Source: Pseudomonas laurentiana (lineage in GTDB: Bacteria > Pseudomonadota > Gammaproteobacteria > Pseudomonadales > Pseudomonadaceae). From it: DNA of 64,000 bases. The notes beneath the pieces were generated by a model. The model was not told the DNA's origin. It saw only the letters and a list, made by a program, of their open reading frames with translations, and did not search any database. Each line of letters opens with the position of its first letter. Position 1 is the first letter of the stretch. Location of the stretch: contig NZ_BMQU01000021.1 in NCBI RefSeq assembly GCF_014648275.1, forward strand, positions 1-64,000, written 5' to 3'. Position numbers and translations under genes: made by a program. This document shows, one piece after another, positions 9,430 through 19,004 of this stretch.

Positions 9430-12286
9430 CCAAGTTCTCCTGTTGCAGCAGTGCGCTAACCAGCTCTCGCAATTCGTTCAGCTCTAGTGGTTTCCTGAGT
9501 ACCGCCTGGAACTCACAACCCAGCATCATTAATGACCTGGGCGCAGAGCCCAACAGGATGACAAACAACTGATCGCCACCTGGCAAGCGCCGCATTTGCT
9601 GCAGCTTATTGCCAAGCTCGCTGCCCTGGCCGTCACAGTCGACTAGCAATATTGTCGGCACACCAGGGCTACCAGCGTGTGACAAGCACTCATCGAGGGT
9701 CCCGGCTTTCAGCTCTACCATCCCCCCAAGCGCATCTTCAATATGGTGCAGGGTCGCATCGTCGTCACCGACGTAATACAGATGTGGTGTACATACTGAC
9801 GCAGTGCGTGCTGCGTTAGTGTTGGCCATAGGCAAGTCAATCCAGAAGCGGCTACCGACATCCAACTCGCTCTGCAGGCCCATACTACCGCCCATCAGTT
9901 CAGCAAGCTCATGGCATAACGCCAAGCCAATCCCGGTACCCTGAATGGCAGTGTTTTCCTTTCCCAGACGCTGGAAGGGCTCATACAGCGCGTGTTGCAA
10001 CTCAGGGGCAATGCCGTACCCACCGTCCTCCACAAACAACCGAGCCCGATCACCATAGGTCGCCACGCCCATTAGCAGGCGCCCTTCAGGGCGGTTGTAC
10101 TTGATCGCATTGGACAGCAGGTTGAGCAGTACCTGACGCAAACGTCGGGCATCAGCCAGCACACTCAACGAGCCTTGTGCCGGCTGCAGATCCAGGTGCA
10201 GCCCGGCAGCCTCGGCTTGGGAACGTACCATTTCTGCACATTCGCGCATCAGGCCAGTGACCTCAACGGCACGCAGTTGCAGGCGCTGTTTCTCGGCCTG
10301 CAAGCTAGACCAGTCCAACAGGTCGTTGACCAGATGGGTGAGGTGCTCGCTGGCTCCAAGGATTTCGTCCAGTGGCTGCACGTCGGCCTGTTGTTCCTCC
10401 GCCTGCATGCGGAGCAACTGGGCGAAACCATAAATGGCGTTAAGCGGTGTACGCAGTTCATGGCTCATGCTGGAGATGAAGCGCGACTTGGCCTGGCTTG
10501 CGGCCTGCGCCTCGAATGTGCGGCGGCGCAGATCCTCTGTCACCTGTTTGAGGGTGTCGATATCCACGAAAGTGCCTGCTGCGACACGCGGCTCGGCGCC
10601 ATTCTCATCGATCAGACGGCCCCGGCAAAGCAACCAGAGCGATGTACCGTCCGCACGCAACAGGCGCAGTTCCAAGTCGATTCTCGACGTATGCCCCTGA
10701 CGAAGTGCATCCAGTGCCTTGTCCAAGGCCGGGAGATCCTCAGCATGGACGTGATGATGAAGTGTTGCTCGCGTCAGTGCTGAGCCGGCAAGGTTGAAGC
10801 GTTGGCAGAGCTCGCCGTGCAGCAGTAGGCAGTCGTCCTCAAGACGATACTCCCACAGACCTGCGGTTATGCTCTCCACGACTAGATTAAGGTGCTGCTG
10901 GACAGTGTTACGTTGTGCCTCGCTGGAGGCGAGTTGCTTGCCCATGGACATCACATCGTCGGCCATGTCGTCCAACTCTTGAATATCCGACTCGGCGCGT
11001 CGTGGATGCCATACGCCGTGACCGATCTGCTGCAACATCTCGCCAATGTCACCTATGGGACGTCGCAGCCGTTCGCTAAGCGTGCGGGCACGGACCCACA
11101 TGAAGGTGAAGAACCCGAAATAGAAAATCACCAGTCCCACAATCATCAAATAACCGATGTTGCGGTAGTGGCTGGCCAGATTGTTGGTGGCGGCCATGAC
11201 CTCTCTCTTATCGGCAATCGCCAGCAAGCGCCAACCGGCTGGATGTATTTCGCTCCAGGCGATCAAGTGCGGCCGGCCGCTTAGCATCACCTCGGTATTG
11301 CCGCTGCTCTGCCGGGTGAGTTCCCCCACAAGGTCATTGAAATCCGCTCGCTGTGCCAGACTGAAATCGTCAGACCTCAAGTGATCGCCTTGCAGTGCTT
11401 TCAGCGTGTCTTGCGAGGACGATTCGCGCAATGCGAAGTCATGCTCAGCCTCAGGCGGTAGCGCCATGATCTTGAGATCATCGCTGACCAGCATCAGGTA
11501 GCCACCCCATGGCACCTTGAGCTTGCTTATCTCATCAAGGATACCGCCCACCGTAATATCCAGGCCCACAACGCCCTCGAGGAAGTCCCCAGCGTAGACC
11601 GGCTGGATCGCCGACATCATCCAGCCATGTCCCGCTGGATCAAGGTAGACATCGGTCCAGCGTGCAGTCCGCTGCGGATTGTGTGTGGTGTCGGCAAGGT
11701 AGTAAAAGTTGTACCCAGGAATCTGCATATTGTGCGGGTACTGCTCGTCGGCGCGAATCCAGGGATAGATGCGGTTGTAGCTGTCCCAACTATTGAAGTA
11801 GAGGCTAGCCACCAGCGGCTCATGACGCTTGATTTCGCGCATCAACGGATCAAGTTGTGCGAGTCGCCTGACCTTGCTCAGGTCTTGGCGCGAAGGCGGG
11901 GTTACAGACGAGTAGAAGGATGCTGCTCCCCCTTGGTCGCGCGGGCTAAAGAGCGCACCGTCCGATGTGGACGCCAGGCTTTCCATTGCTCCCTGAGCAG
12001 GGGTGCGTAATGCGTTGGCAGTCATTTGAGCAAACAGGCCCGTAATGCCTGCAATATGCCCTAGCTGATCCTGAACAATACGTGCATTTTGCTCGGCGGT
12101 AGCGCTGAGACTGTCGACTGCATTGCGTTCCAGGTACTCGAGCTGGGATTCGCGAACAGCTTGGTTACTGAACAAATAGCAAGCGATCAGTATCGTTTCC
12201 ACCAACACCAGTGGAATCAAAGCGCTTTGCACAAATGCTCGCCAGATCCATTGGCGTAATCCTGTCCTGGAGGGACGTTTACTCAC
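9419..12286 (-). CDS. Membrane hybrid sensor histidine kinase (Cache-HAMP-PAS-HisKA-HATPase-REC)
   Basis: About 955 residues from GTG 12286, chosen because gggagg lies 5 bases upstream; the frame continues for 16 more codons. A first transmembrane helix (near SALIPLVLVETILIACYLF) and a second (GYLMIVGLVIFYFGFFTFMW) flank a large periplasmic sensor resembling double-Cache domains. HAMP follows, then a PAS with its C-terminal repeat, HisKA with the phospho-His in SMSHELRTPLNAIYG, and an ATPase domain with NLLSNAIKYN, DGGYGIAPE and GTGIGLAL. The C-terminal receiver is compact and atypical (VGDDD, candidate Asp in LLVDCDG, Lys in LRKPLEL) and may phosphorelay weakly. Its partner is the overlapping HD-GYP gene. 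The ligand is unknown. Confidence 0.9.
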   Translation of the reverse strand: MSKRPSRTGLRQWIWRAFVQSALIPLVLVETILIACYLFSNQAVRESQLEYLERNAVDSLSATAEQNARIVQDQLGHIAGITGLFAQMTANALRTPAQGAMESLASTSDGALFSPRDQGGAASFYSSVTPPSRQDLSKVRRLAQLDPLMREIKRHEPLVASLYFNSWDSYNRIYPWIRADEQYPHNMQIPGYNFYYLADTTHNPQRTARWTDVYLDPAGHGWMMSAIQPVYAGDFLEGVVGLDITVGGILDEISKLKVPWGGYLMLVSDDLKIMALPPEAEHDFALRESSSQDTLKALQGDHLRSDDFSLAQRADFNDLVGELTRQSSGNTEVMLSGRPHLIAWSEIHPAGWRLLAIADKREVMAATNNLASHYRNIGYLMIVGLVIFYFGFFTFMWVRARTLSERLRRPIGDIGEMLQQIGHGVWHPRRAESDIQELDDMADDVMSMGKQLASSEAQRNTVQQHLNLVVESITAGLWEYRLEDDCLLLHGELCQRFNLAGSALTRATLHHHVHAEDLPALDKALDALRQGHTSRIDLELRLLRADGTSLWLLCRGRLIDENGAEPRVAAGTFVDIDTLKQVTEDLRRRTFEAQAASQAKSRFISSMSHELRTPLNAIYGFAQLLRMQAEEQQADVQPLDEILGASEHLTHLVNDLLDWSSLQAEKQRLQLRAVEVTGLMRECAEMVRSQAEAAGLHLDLQPAQGSLSVLADARRLRQVLLNLLSNAIKYNRPEGRLLMGVATYGDRARLFVEDGGYGIAPELQHALYEPFQRLGKENTAIQGTGIGLALCHELAELMGGSMGLQSELDVGSRFWIDLPMANTNAARTASVCTPHLYYVGDDDATLHHIEDALGGMVELKAGTLDECLSHAGSPGVPTILLVDCDGQGSELGNKLQQMRRLPGGDQLFVILLGSAPRSLMMLGCEFQAVLRKPLELNELRELVSALLQQENLDVY

Positions 12287-12508
12287 TTTGCCTCCCTGCG
12301 CGTAGCGGCAGGTTGATCTTTTATATGATGGCAAATTGCCTTTACTTAATTCTAACGCTTTCTGTGAGCAGTTTCTGCACCGTTAGCGAGGCTTTTTCAC
12401 ATGTGTCTGTAGCATTACTGACAGTAACCCTTATGCGAGAGACTCAGTAATTGAGCGGCGAATGGGGTTTAACCGTTTATAGTGCGAGCACATCACATCG
12501 GAAGGTCA

Positions 12509-13096
12509 ATGGGTTTGAGACCACCAAGCACGTTAACAACGGTCTGGACGTTCCAAACCGAGGTCCAGCTACAGGCATTGCTGCGCGATGGCCTGTTACA
12601 GGGGCACTGGTCATACGTCTACCCCGAGAACGAGGCGGCGTACCGCCTCATGTGCCGCGAAATGGCGGTCCGTGGCTTGTCGTGCGAGGGGCGACCGCCG
12701 GTGTGGGGGTGGCATTCCTGCGGCGGTTATCAGCGAGCACCGGACGCCGAGCTGGCGCGCCAGTTACTGAGCGACCACCAACTGATCGAGACGCCCATGG
12801 TGCTGTTGACGTTCGAGTGCCCAGGCGATCAGGTGCTGAACTCGGACTACAACGCGTGGTGTGATCAGGTGTATTTCCCGCTATTTTCAAATGCAGCGTT
12901 CAACCCATTGCCTGAAGCGGTGCATGGGTTGTTCGAGATCGACTACACGGCGTTGGACGACGCACCGATTCAGACGGTGTCGCCGAGCTTGCGGCGCGAG
13001 TGGCTGGTAGAGGTGCGAAAAGTGCACCTCGACGCTTATCGGGAGGTGTGTATTGCCGAACCTTGGTGGTCGATGTCATCCCGCACCGACACGTAG
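12509..13096 (+). CDS. DUF3841 domain protein
   Basis: About 195 residues from ATG 12509, placed by the ggaagg ribosome site 4 bases upstream. The protein begins with the TVWTFQTEVQLQALLRDG pattern typical of DUF3841, continues through PPVWGWHSCGG, and has the family feature MVLLTFECPGDQVLNSDY. It is rich in Trp, with no signal peptide or membrane segment, so it is probably cytosolic. The biochemical function of DUF3841 is not established. It is a single gene between a divergent sensor-kinase gene and osmC, so context adds nothing. Base composition fits the neighbours. Confidence 0.75.
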   Translation: MGLRPPSTLTTVWTFQTEVQLQALLRDGLLQGHWSYVYPENEAAYRLMCREMAVRGLSCEGRPPVWGWHSCGGYQRAPDAELARQLLSDHQLIETPMVLLTFECPGDQVLNSDYNAWCDQVYFPLFSNAAFNPLPEAVHGLFEIDYTALDDAPIQTVSPSLRREWLVEVRKVHLDAYREVCIAEPWWSMSSRTDT

Positions 13097-13225
13097 CGGT
13101 TTGCAATCGAAAACAGCCATGCTTGTTTTGCGCTGTTTCAGGCTCGGATCGATTGTGATCTGTACATTCTCAAACAGGTCTTCTCATACCTGTTACGGTC
13201 AATCGTTACATTATCGAGGGCAAGG

Positions 13226-13699
13226 ATGAAGACGCATACCTATGAGGCTATGGTCACTTGGACGGGTAACGTGGGTGAAGGCACCTCCAGCTATACCGCC
13301 TACTCACGAGACTTCGTTGTGGATGTGCCAAGCAAACCGGCCCTTCTTGGTTCTGCTGATCCGGCATTTCGAGGTGATCCCAAGCGATGGAATCCCGAGG
13401 ATATGCTGGTCGCATCGTTATCTGCCTGCCATAAGCTTTGGTATTTGCACCTTTGCGCGGTCAACAAGGTGAACGTGCTGGAGTACGTCGATCAGGCCCA
13501 AGGGAACATGGTCGAAGGTGACGCACATCGAAAAGGACATTTCACCGAGATCACGCTACGTCCGCGAGTTAAGGTGAGCGCCGATTCAGACACGGATCTG
13601 GCGATGCGTCTGCATGAGGATGCACACCATGAGTGCTTCATAGCCAATTCGGTAAATTTTCCGGTGAGCTGCGAGGCGGTTATCACTGTGCAGGAGTAG
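13226..13699 (+). CDS. OsmC-family peroxiredoxin
   Basis: 157 residues; ATG 13226 follows cgagggcaagg. The family's two redox cysteines are in place: SLSACHKLWYLHL in the central helix and HHECFIANS near the C terminus. OsmC/Ohr proteins reduce organic hydroperoxides with dithiol donors in the cytosol. The sequence NPEDMLVASLSAC and the ending NFPVSCEAVI fit the general OsmC group better than Ohr. A hairpin at 13737-13757 closes the unit, so it is probably monocistronic. Peroxide or osmotic induction is usual for the family, but no operator is visible here. Confidence 0.9.
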   Translation: MKTHTYEAMVTWTGNVGEGTSSYTAYSRDFVVDVPSKPALLGSADPAFRGDPKRWNPEDMLVASLSACHKLWYLHLCAVNKVNVLEYVDQAQGNMVEGDAHRKGHFTEITLRPRVKVSADSDTDLAMRLHEDAHHECFIANSVNFPVSCEAVITVQE

Positions 13700-13736
13700 A
13701 GCCTAAGGCGTTCTGGAGCATCAGGTAGAAACGAAA

Positions 13737-13757
13737 AGCCCGGCATCAGGCCGGGCT
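13737..13757. terminator. Hairpin terminator between osmC-type gene and amidohydrolase gene
   Basis: AGCCCGGC and GCCGGGCT pair around a 5-base loop. On the minus strand the stem is followed by TTTT, so it best serves leftward transcription; on the plus strand it lies 37 bases after the OsmC stop. Confidence 0.65.
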
Positions 13758-14015
13758 CTCTGTAGATGGGGCCAAATCCCTTTGGCTTGCTTCATTGTGC
13801 TCTGGCCGCGTGACGGGCTGATGACAGGGCGTAAACAACGGCCGGTGCCACCGTCGGCAGTACACGATCTCGGCTGCCGGTGCAGCGAAGTATTCGCGGT
13901 GCACCGGGGCGGCGCTCCGACCTTGGTCTTGGGCGCTGTCGAGGATGTGTTACATGAAACCGTTGGCCCCGCTCGGCTCGTTGTGTGCAAGGGCTGGCGG
14001 AGGCTGATCCTTGAG

Positions 14016-15035
14016 TCAGGCGCTAAAGCCGAACAGGCGTTTGGGGGTTTCCCAAAGGATCTGGTGGCGGTCACTGGCATTCGGGAACATCTCGCCGAAG
14101 GTTGTCAGAACGGTGCCCAGCTCCATGTGTTGATGTGCGCGCAAGAACGGCCAGTCCGTGCCCCACATACAGTTTTCCGCAGTGAACGCCTGCAGCAGCG
14201 CCAGTTGGTAGGGCTGCGCATCGGTATAGGGTGAGCGTTCCTTGGAGTATTGCGACAGCCCGGAGAGTTTGACGAAGGTACGTCCGTTGCTGGCCAGAGA
14301 CAGCAGCGCCTGGAAGGCCGGCTGCTGCAACCCTGCACTGGCATCGGGACGGCCGGAGTGGTCGATCAGCACACGCGGACGGGTGCGCTGCAGCAAGGGT
14401 AGCAGGGCCAGCAACTGATCGTCTTTTACCTGGACCTGGGCATACAGGTCCAGTTCGGCCAAACGCCCCATCAGGGTGTCGACCTTCAAAAAGCGCTCGG
14501 GGCCAAGCAGTGCGGCATTGAGCGCCACTCCGACTACACCCTGTGCCTTGTACTGCGCGAGCGTTTCGCTGGAGACGTCGTTCGGCACCACGACCACGCC
14601 TTTATGGCGGCCCTTGTTGTGAGCCAGCGTGTCCAGTAGACAACTGTTGTCGTAGGCATAGGCAGAGGTCGGTTGCACGATCACTGAGTGACGAATGCCA
14701 TAGGCCTGCATGACTTGCTCGTAGTACGCCGCTGGACCGACTTCAGGCCCCGCCGGTTGGTAGGTCGAGTCAGTGGGGTAGGGGTATTGGACAGGGTCGA
14801 TCACATGATGGTGGCAATCGATCTTGGGTTGCGACAGCAGGCTGAGTAGTTGGGAATCCATGACCATGCCTGGCGATTGATTGATGTCTTCTTTGCCTGC
14901 GTTCTGCCGGCGATTGCCGGAGGCGGCCTGGCTCAAGATTGGCATGCCAAGCGCGGCGCTGGCTGTCAGCAAAACGGAGCTTTTCTGGAGCAGCGAACGG
15001 CGGGAAAAACCGGTGTCATCGAGACGCGTGGTCAT
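14016..15035 (-). CDS. Tat-exported amidohydrolase (PDC-lactonase-like, amidohydrolase_2 family)
   Basis: About 339 residues from ATG 15035, preceded by aaggg. Residues ~10-38 are a twin-arginine signal (FSRRSLLQKS, hydrophobic core, then SQAAS), so the enzyme is exported folded, probably with its metal. The mature part is a TIM-barrel hydrolase with KIDCHHHVID at the first metal-binding strand, LIDHSGRPD in the middle and MWGTDWPF near the end, as in 2-pyrone-4,6-dicarboxylate lactonase and related lactonases. The substrate is unknown. No catabolic neighbours help; the genes on either side are OsmC and a drug/metabolite exporter. An exported member is somewhat unusual because LigI-type enzymes are cytosolic. 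Confidence 0.82.
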   Translation of the reverse strand: MTTRLDDTGFSRRSLLQKSSVLLTASAALGMPILSQAASGNRRQNAGKEDINQSPGMVMDSQLLSLLSQPKIDCHHHVIDPVQYPYPTDSTYQPAGPEVGPAAYYEQVMQAYGIRHSVIVQPTSAYAYDNSCLLDTLAHNKGRHKGVVVVPNDVSSETLAQYKAQGVVGVALNAALLGPERFLKVDTLMGRLAELDLYAQVQVKDDQLLALLPLLQRTRPRVLIDHSGRPDASAGLQQPAFQALLSLASNGRTFVKLSGLSQYSKERSPYTDAQPYQLALLQAFTAENCMWGTDWPFLRAHQHMELGTVLTTFGEMFPNASDRHQILWETPKRLFGFSA

Positions 15036-15187
15036 GTTCAAACCCTTATCTTATTAGTATGTACGGCTACAGAGCGTCAATCACCGCTACCACCGTCAAG
15101 GCAGTCGCGTCGACTTTAAAGCAGGCGCGTCCTGAGCGTCGTCCACGAAATAATTAAGCGGGTATCGGTTTTTTTTATGGGCGCTGG

Positions 15188-15307
15188 CTATATGACCGAG
15201 GTCCATGCACCTTCAGTATCAAGGTTGGCAATGCCCAGGCCTCCGTCGGACGACAGGGTCACCTGGACGATCACAACGCCCCTGACGATATAGACAATGT
15301 TGCTCAT
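15188..15307 (-). CDS. Candidate small membrane protein of 39 residues
   Basis: The sequence starts MSNIVYIVRGVVIVQVTL and has a good gagagg ribosome site 8 bases before the ATG. The hydrophobic start recalls tiny single-helix Pseudomonas membrane proteins, but an Arg and a Gln interrupt the helix and the C-terminal half is polar. It may be a diverged or decaying copy. Confidence 0.3.
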   Translation of the reverse strand: MSNIVYIVRGVVIVQVTLSSDGGLGIANLDTEGAWTSVI

Positions 15308-15354
15308 GACCACGGCCTCTCGACGCTTTGCTTTTCCGGTGTCGACACGAGATC

Positions 15355-16314
15355 TCATGCCGCCTCGTCCGCCATGGTCGATTGTGGTTCAGCCTTCGGT
15401 TTGCCCGGCTTCAACCGCGACACGCCAAACAGCACAAGCGCCAAACCGGCGATTTGGTAGGTGGAGATCGTTTCGTTGAGCAAGGCCCAGGAGGCCAGCA
15501 TCGTCAGCACCGGCCCCAGGTTACCCACGGCTGCCGTTTGTGTGGCGCCCATGCGCTGGATGGCCAGCGCCGCCCAGTAGATCGGCATCACGGTGGAAAA
15601 CACCGCCATCAACCCCGCGTTAGCCCATACCGCCGCGGGCAGATGGGCCAGTTGTGATGTGTCTGCCACCATCAGGTAATGGGCCAAGACCATGATTGAC
15701 GATGCGGCACCCGCCAATCCTGCCAGGCGCATGGAGCTCATGCGCTTGAGCATCATGCCGGTGCCTGAGTAGTAGAGCGCATAGGCTACGGCGCTCGCGA
15801 ATACCCACAGTGAGCCGAGGATCACCTGGTTGCCCAGGCCCGAGACGCTCAGGTCGTGGACGAAGGCGACACCCAGGCCGACGTAGCAGATGCCCATGGC
15901 CGCCAGGGTGCGCAGTGTCGGCCTTTCGCGCAGGGCGATAGCTTGAAAGAGCAGCACCAGTGTCGGGTAGGTGAACAGGATCAGCCGCTCCAGCCCGGCG
16001 CTGATGTATTGCAGGCCGTAGAAGTCGAAAAGGCTCGCCAGGTAGTAACCGAACAGCCCCAGCAGTAGTACGCGCATGACGCTGCCCCAGGTTAGCGGCG
16101 CGCTGGCTTGCTGGCGGCTGAACCACACCAGCCAGAGAAACAGGGGCAATGACAGTCCCATGCGCAAGGCCAGGAGGGTGATCGCATCCACATCGCTGGC
16201 CACGTAGGAGAGTTTGACGAAGATGGCCTTGAAGCTGAACCCCAAGGCCGCCAGTACTGCAAACAAGCTGCCGTTTTGAACATAGCGCTGGAGGAGTGCG
16301 TGCATAGGTTTCAT
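15355..16314 (-). CDS. EamA/DMT-superfamily transporter
   Basis: 319 residues with about ten hydrophobic helices and two EamA repeats (LAALGFSFKAIFVKLSY opening the first, GSLWVFASAVAYALYYSGTG opening the second). A basic, proline-rich tail follows the last helix. Drug/metabolite transporters of this type usually export amino acids, metabolites or toxic compounds; the substrate here cannot be read from sequence. The gene is divergent from a LysR gene, with about 105 bases between the starts. That arrangement is typical of a LysR regulator controlling its neighbour. Either of the first two methionines could be used; neither has a strong ribosome site. Confidence 0.88.
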   Translation of the reverse strand: MKPMHALLQRYVQNGSLFAVLAALGFSFKAIFVKLSYVASDVDAITLLALRMGLSLPLFLWLVWFSRQQASAPLTWGSVMRVLLLGLFGYYLASLFDFYGLQYISAGLERLILFTYPTLVLLFQAIALRERPTLRTLAAMGICYVGLGVAFVHDLSVSGLGNQVILGSLWVFASAVAYALYYSGTGMMLKRMSSMRLAGLAGAASSIMVLAHYLMVADTSQLAHLPAAVWANAGLMAVFSTVMPIYWAALAIQRMGATQTAAVGNLGPVLTMLASWALLNETISTYQIAGLALVLFGVSRLKPGKPKAEPQSTMADEAA

Positions 16315-16420
16315 AGGGGGGTACGCAATAGGATGTGCAAGGCGTTATTCTGAACAGAATGGTCACTCGCTAGATATCGCTTTTTAGTGAAGGTGCCGTT
16401 CTGAAATGGAGAAGCCTCCC

Positions 16421-17305
16421 ATGCACTTCGATCTGCAGGACCTGCGCCTGCTTGCCGCCGTCGCCGCCACCGGAAGCCTGAGCAAGGCCGCAGCAACCTT
16501 TCCGGTGGCGGTGTCCGCCGCCAGCACCCGGCTGCGTTTGTTTGAGGAACGCAGCGGCCTGACCCTGTTTACCCGCAAGTCCGACGGTATGCAGCTTACG
16601 CCTGGGGGGCACCTGGTCTTGGAGGCTGCTCGCAGTGTGCTCGCAGAAGCCCAGAAGCTACAGGAGACCTTGAAAGACCTGGTCGGGCAACGACGCATTA
16701 CCCTGCATTTGGCGGTCTCCACCGTGACCAACAACACCCTGTTGCCAGCAGTGCTTGGGCCGTTTCTTTCCAACTACCCCGAGGTCGATCTGCAATTGGT
16801 GGAACATCGGAGTGTTGATGTCCTGAGGGTGGTTCGGGCCGGGGAGTGCGAGATTGGCGTGTATGACGGCAGCCTCATCAATGAGGGGGTTGTGTCCTTA
16901 CCGTTCAGCACCGAACGCCTGGTGTTGTTGATGTCCGCCGATCACCCTTTGGCCGCGCGTGAACAGTTGCACTTGCGCGACGCACTGGATTACGCCTTTG
17001 TCTGCCTTCCTGCAGAGCGGGCGATGCAGCGTTTCATTGAAGAGCTGGCCCTGAACCTTGGCATGCCACTCAAGATTCGAGTGCGGGCGCCCAGCTTCGA
17101 GGCGATCGCGCAACTCGTAGCCCAGCGGGCCGGCATTGCCATGCTGCCCGAGACTGCAGCCCATCGGGCAGCGCAGGAGCTGTCCGTTCGTTGGGTGCCA
17201 CTGGAAGAGAAGTGGGCGACGCTGGAAATGCGATTGTGCTTTCGCGGGTGGGATGCGCTCAGTTCTCATGGACGGCAGTTGGTGAGCTATTTGTCGGGGC
17301 AGTGA
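16421..17305 (+). CDS. LysR-family regulator, probably of the divergent EamA gene
   Basis: About 294 residues from ATG 16421, chosen because ggag lies 10 bases upstream; a further in-frame ATG at 16406 exists. The N-terminal helix-turn-helix is clear (DLRLLAAVAATGSLSKAA, then STRLRLFEERSGLTLF), followed by an effector domain starting ITLHLAVSTVTNN. Divergent placement relative to the exporter suggests that it controls that gene and itself. The inducer is unknown. Confidence 0.87.
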   Translation: MHFDLQDLRLLAAVAATGSLSKAAATFPVAVSAASTRLRLFEERSGLTLFTRKSDGMQLTPGGHLVLEAARSVLAEAQKLQETLKDLVGQRRITLHLAVSTVTNNTLLPAVLGPFLSNYPEVDLQLVEHRSVDVLRVVRAGECEIGVYDGSLINEGVVSLPFSTERLVLLMSADHPLAAREQLHLRDALDYAFVCLPAERAMQRFIEELALNLGMPLKIRVRAPSFEAIAQLVAQRAGIAMLPETAAHRAAQELSVRWVPLEEKWATLEMRLCFRGWDALSSHGRQLVSYLSGQ

Positions 17306-17324
17306 GCGTTGCCCTGAGCTCCGG

Positions 17325-19004
17325 CTACCCATTACCTTCCGGTGTGGCGCGCCGTGCTTGATACTGCTCAATCGCCGCATTGACATTGAAAAACATGCGT
17401 TCGGGTCCCAGTTTTTGGTCGAGCCCGGCACGTCGAACCATATCCAGTACGCCGGGGTTCAGGCCCGTCAGCCACAGGCTGGTGCCAGCTTCGCTCAGGT
17501 TTTTCTCGCCTTCAATCAGTGCCTGCAGGGCCGAGTATTCGATATCAGGCACTGCACTCATGTCCCACACAATGACACGTGGCTGATGCTGCACTTCCAG
17601 TGCAGTCATTTGTTCTTTTACGTAGTCCGTGTTGAAGAAAAACAGGCGTCCCTCTGGCCGCACGATCAGCAGCCCTTCGAATGTCTCGTCATCAGCGTGC
17701 TCTTCCGAGAGGGGGCGCAGTATGTCGGTGCCGCGCTTGCGGCCAAGGATATACAGGTGTGGACGTGCGGTTTGGTAGGCCAGGCCGACCAAGGAAACGA
17801 CAATGGCGACGGTAATCCCTTGTAGCGTGCCAAACAGCAGTACGCCGACCGTGGCTACCAGTGCCCAATGGAATTCCATGGGCCGTACTTTGCGAATCGC
17901 CAGGAATTCTTGCGGCTGGATCAGCCCGATTGAGTAGTAGATGACGATAGCGGCGAGGGTCGCATGAGGGAGGAACCCGAGCAGCCCGGAGAGCAGCAGC
18001 ATTGTGGCCAATGCCACGGCGGCAGTGACAATGGAGACGTTTTGAGACTGTCCGCCGGTGGCACGGACAACAGCCGTTTGCGAGGTACCACCACCGGAGG
18101 GCATTGCACCGAGCAGGGCGCCACCGAGGTTGCCGAGCCCGGTGGCGACCAGCTCACGGTTGGCATTGATGGGGGGATCGCCGGGTCGGACAAACGCACG
18201 ACCTGCGGCAATCGTTTCGGTAAAGCTCATCAGTGCGATCCCGAGCGCGCCAGGCACCATCTGCTCGACCAAGGTCAGGTCGGGCAGGGTGAGGGAGGGT
18301 AAGCCTTGTGGAATCACACCGACCGTCGAGGCGCCAAGTGCCTGCAGGCCGAAGTACCATGAGGCTGCGATGCTACCGCCAACCACTACCAGCGGCGCAG
18401 GCGAATGTGCCCATAGGCGTTCCATTACGATGAGTATCAGGAGTGTCGCTGCTGCTACCGCGAGGGTGATCAGGGAGCTCTCCGGCAGGTGACGAACGAT
18501 GTTGAGGATATCGATAAAAAAACCGTGTTTGGTGATGTGAATGCCCAATAGTTTGGGGACCTGGTCCAGCACGATCACCAGGCCGACACCTGCTTTGAAG
18601 CCGCTCAGTACCGGGGAGGAGATAAAGTTCGCGAGAAATCCCAAGCGCATCAATCGCGCCAGGAGCAGCATTGCGCCAACCAGGGCGGTTAGCGTTGCGG
18701 TTGCGGTGATCAGTTTGCCCGGGTCGCCGTCAGGTACGGCCAAGCCGATCTGCGTACCGGCCAGGATCGCCAGTGTGGCGGAGGAGCTGACACTGAGGAC
18801 ACGCGATGTGCCCAGAAACGCGTAGATCAGCATTGGCACGAAGGCGGTATAGAGGCCGACGGCAACAGGCAGGCCCGCAACCGTCGCGTAGGCCATTGCT
18901 TTGGGGAGTACGACGGCAGCCGCAGTGAGGCCCGATACCAGGTCAAGTCGAAGTGACGCGGTGTTGCCGTGAGCTGCTTTCGAAGCCTTGATGTGTGGTT
19001 TCAC
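17325..19004 (-). CDS. SulP-family anion transporter with STAS domain
   Basis: About 559 residues from GTG 19004, chosen because gggagagg lies 5 bases upstream; the open frame runs another 108 codons but that part is not membrane-like. The N-terminal ~400 residues form the SulP membrane domain (VVLPKAMAYATVAGLPVAVG, then MPSGGGTSQTAVV). The C-terminal STAS domain has the usual motif DMSAVPDIEYSAL. SulP proteins move sulfate, bicarbonate or other anions; fumarate and other dicarboxylates are also known substrates. No carbonic anhydrase or sulfur gene is nearby to choose among them. The gene is convergent with the LysR gene upstream, with only 19 bases between the stops. Confidence 0.9.
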   Translation of the reverse strand: MKPHIKASKAAHGNTASLRLDLVSGLTAAAVVLPKAMAYATVAGLPVAVGLYTAFVPMLIYAFLGTSRVLSVSSSATLAILAGTQIGLAVPDGDPGKLITATATLTALVGAMLLLARLMRLGFLANFISSPVLSGFKAGVGLVIVLDQVPKLLGIHITKHGFFIDILNIVRHLPESSLITLAVAAATLLILIVMERLWAHSPAPLVVVGGSIAASWYFGLQALGASTVGVIPQGLPSLTLPDLTLVEQMVPGALGIALMSFTETIAAGRAFVRPGDPPINANRELVATGLGNLGGALLGAMPSGGGTSQTAVVRATGGQSQNVSIVTAAVALATMLLLSGLLGFLPHATLAAIVIYYSIGLIQPQEFLAIRKVRPMEFHWALVATVGVLLFGTLQGITVAIVVSLVGLAYQTARPHLYILGRKRGTDILRPLSEEHADDETFEGLLIVRPEGRLFFFNTDYVKEQMTALEVQHQPRVIVWDMSAVPDIEYSALQALIEGEKNLSEAGTSLWLTGLNPGVLDMVRRAGLDQKLGPERMFFNVNAAIEQYQARRATPEGNG

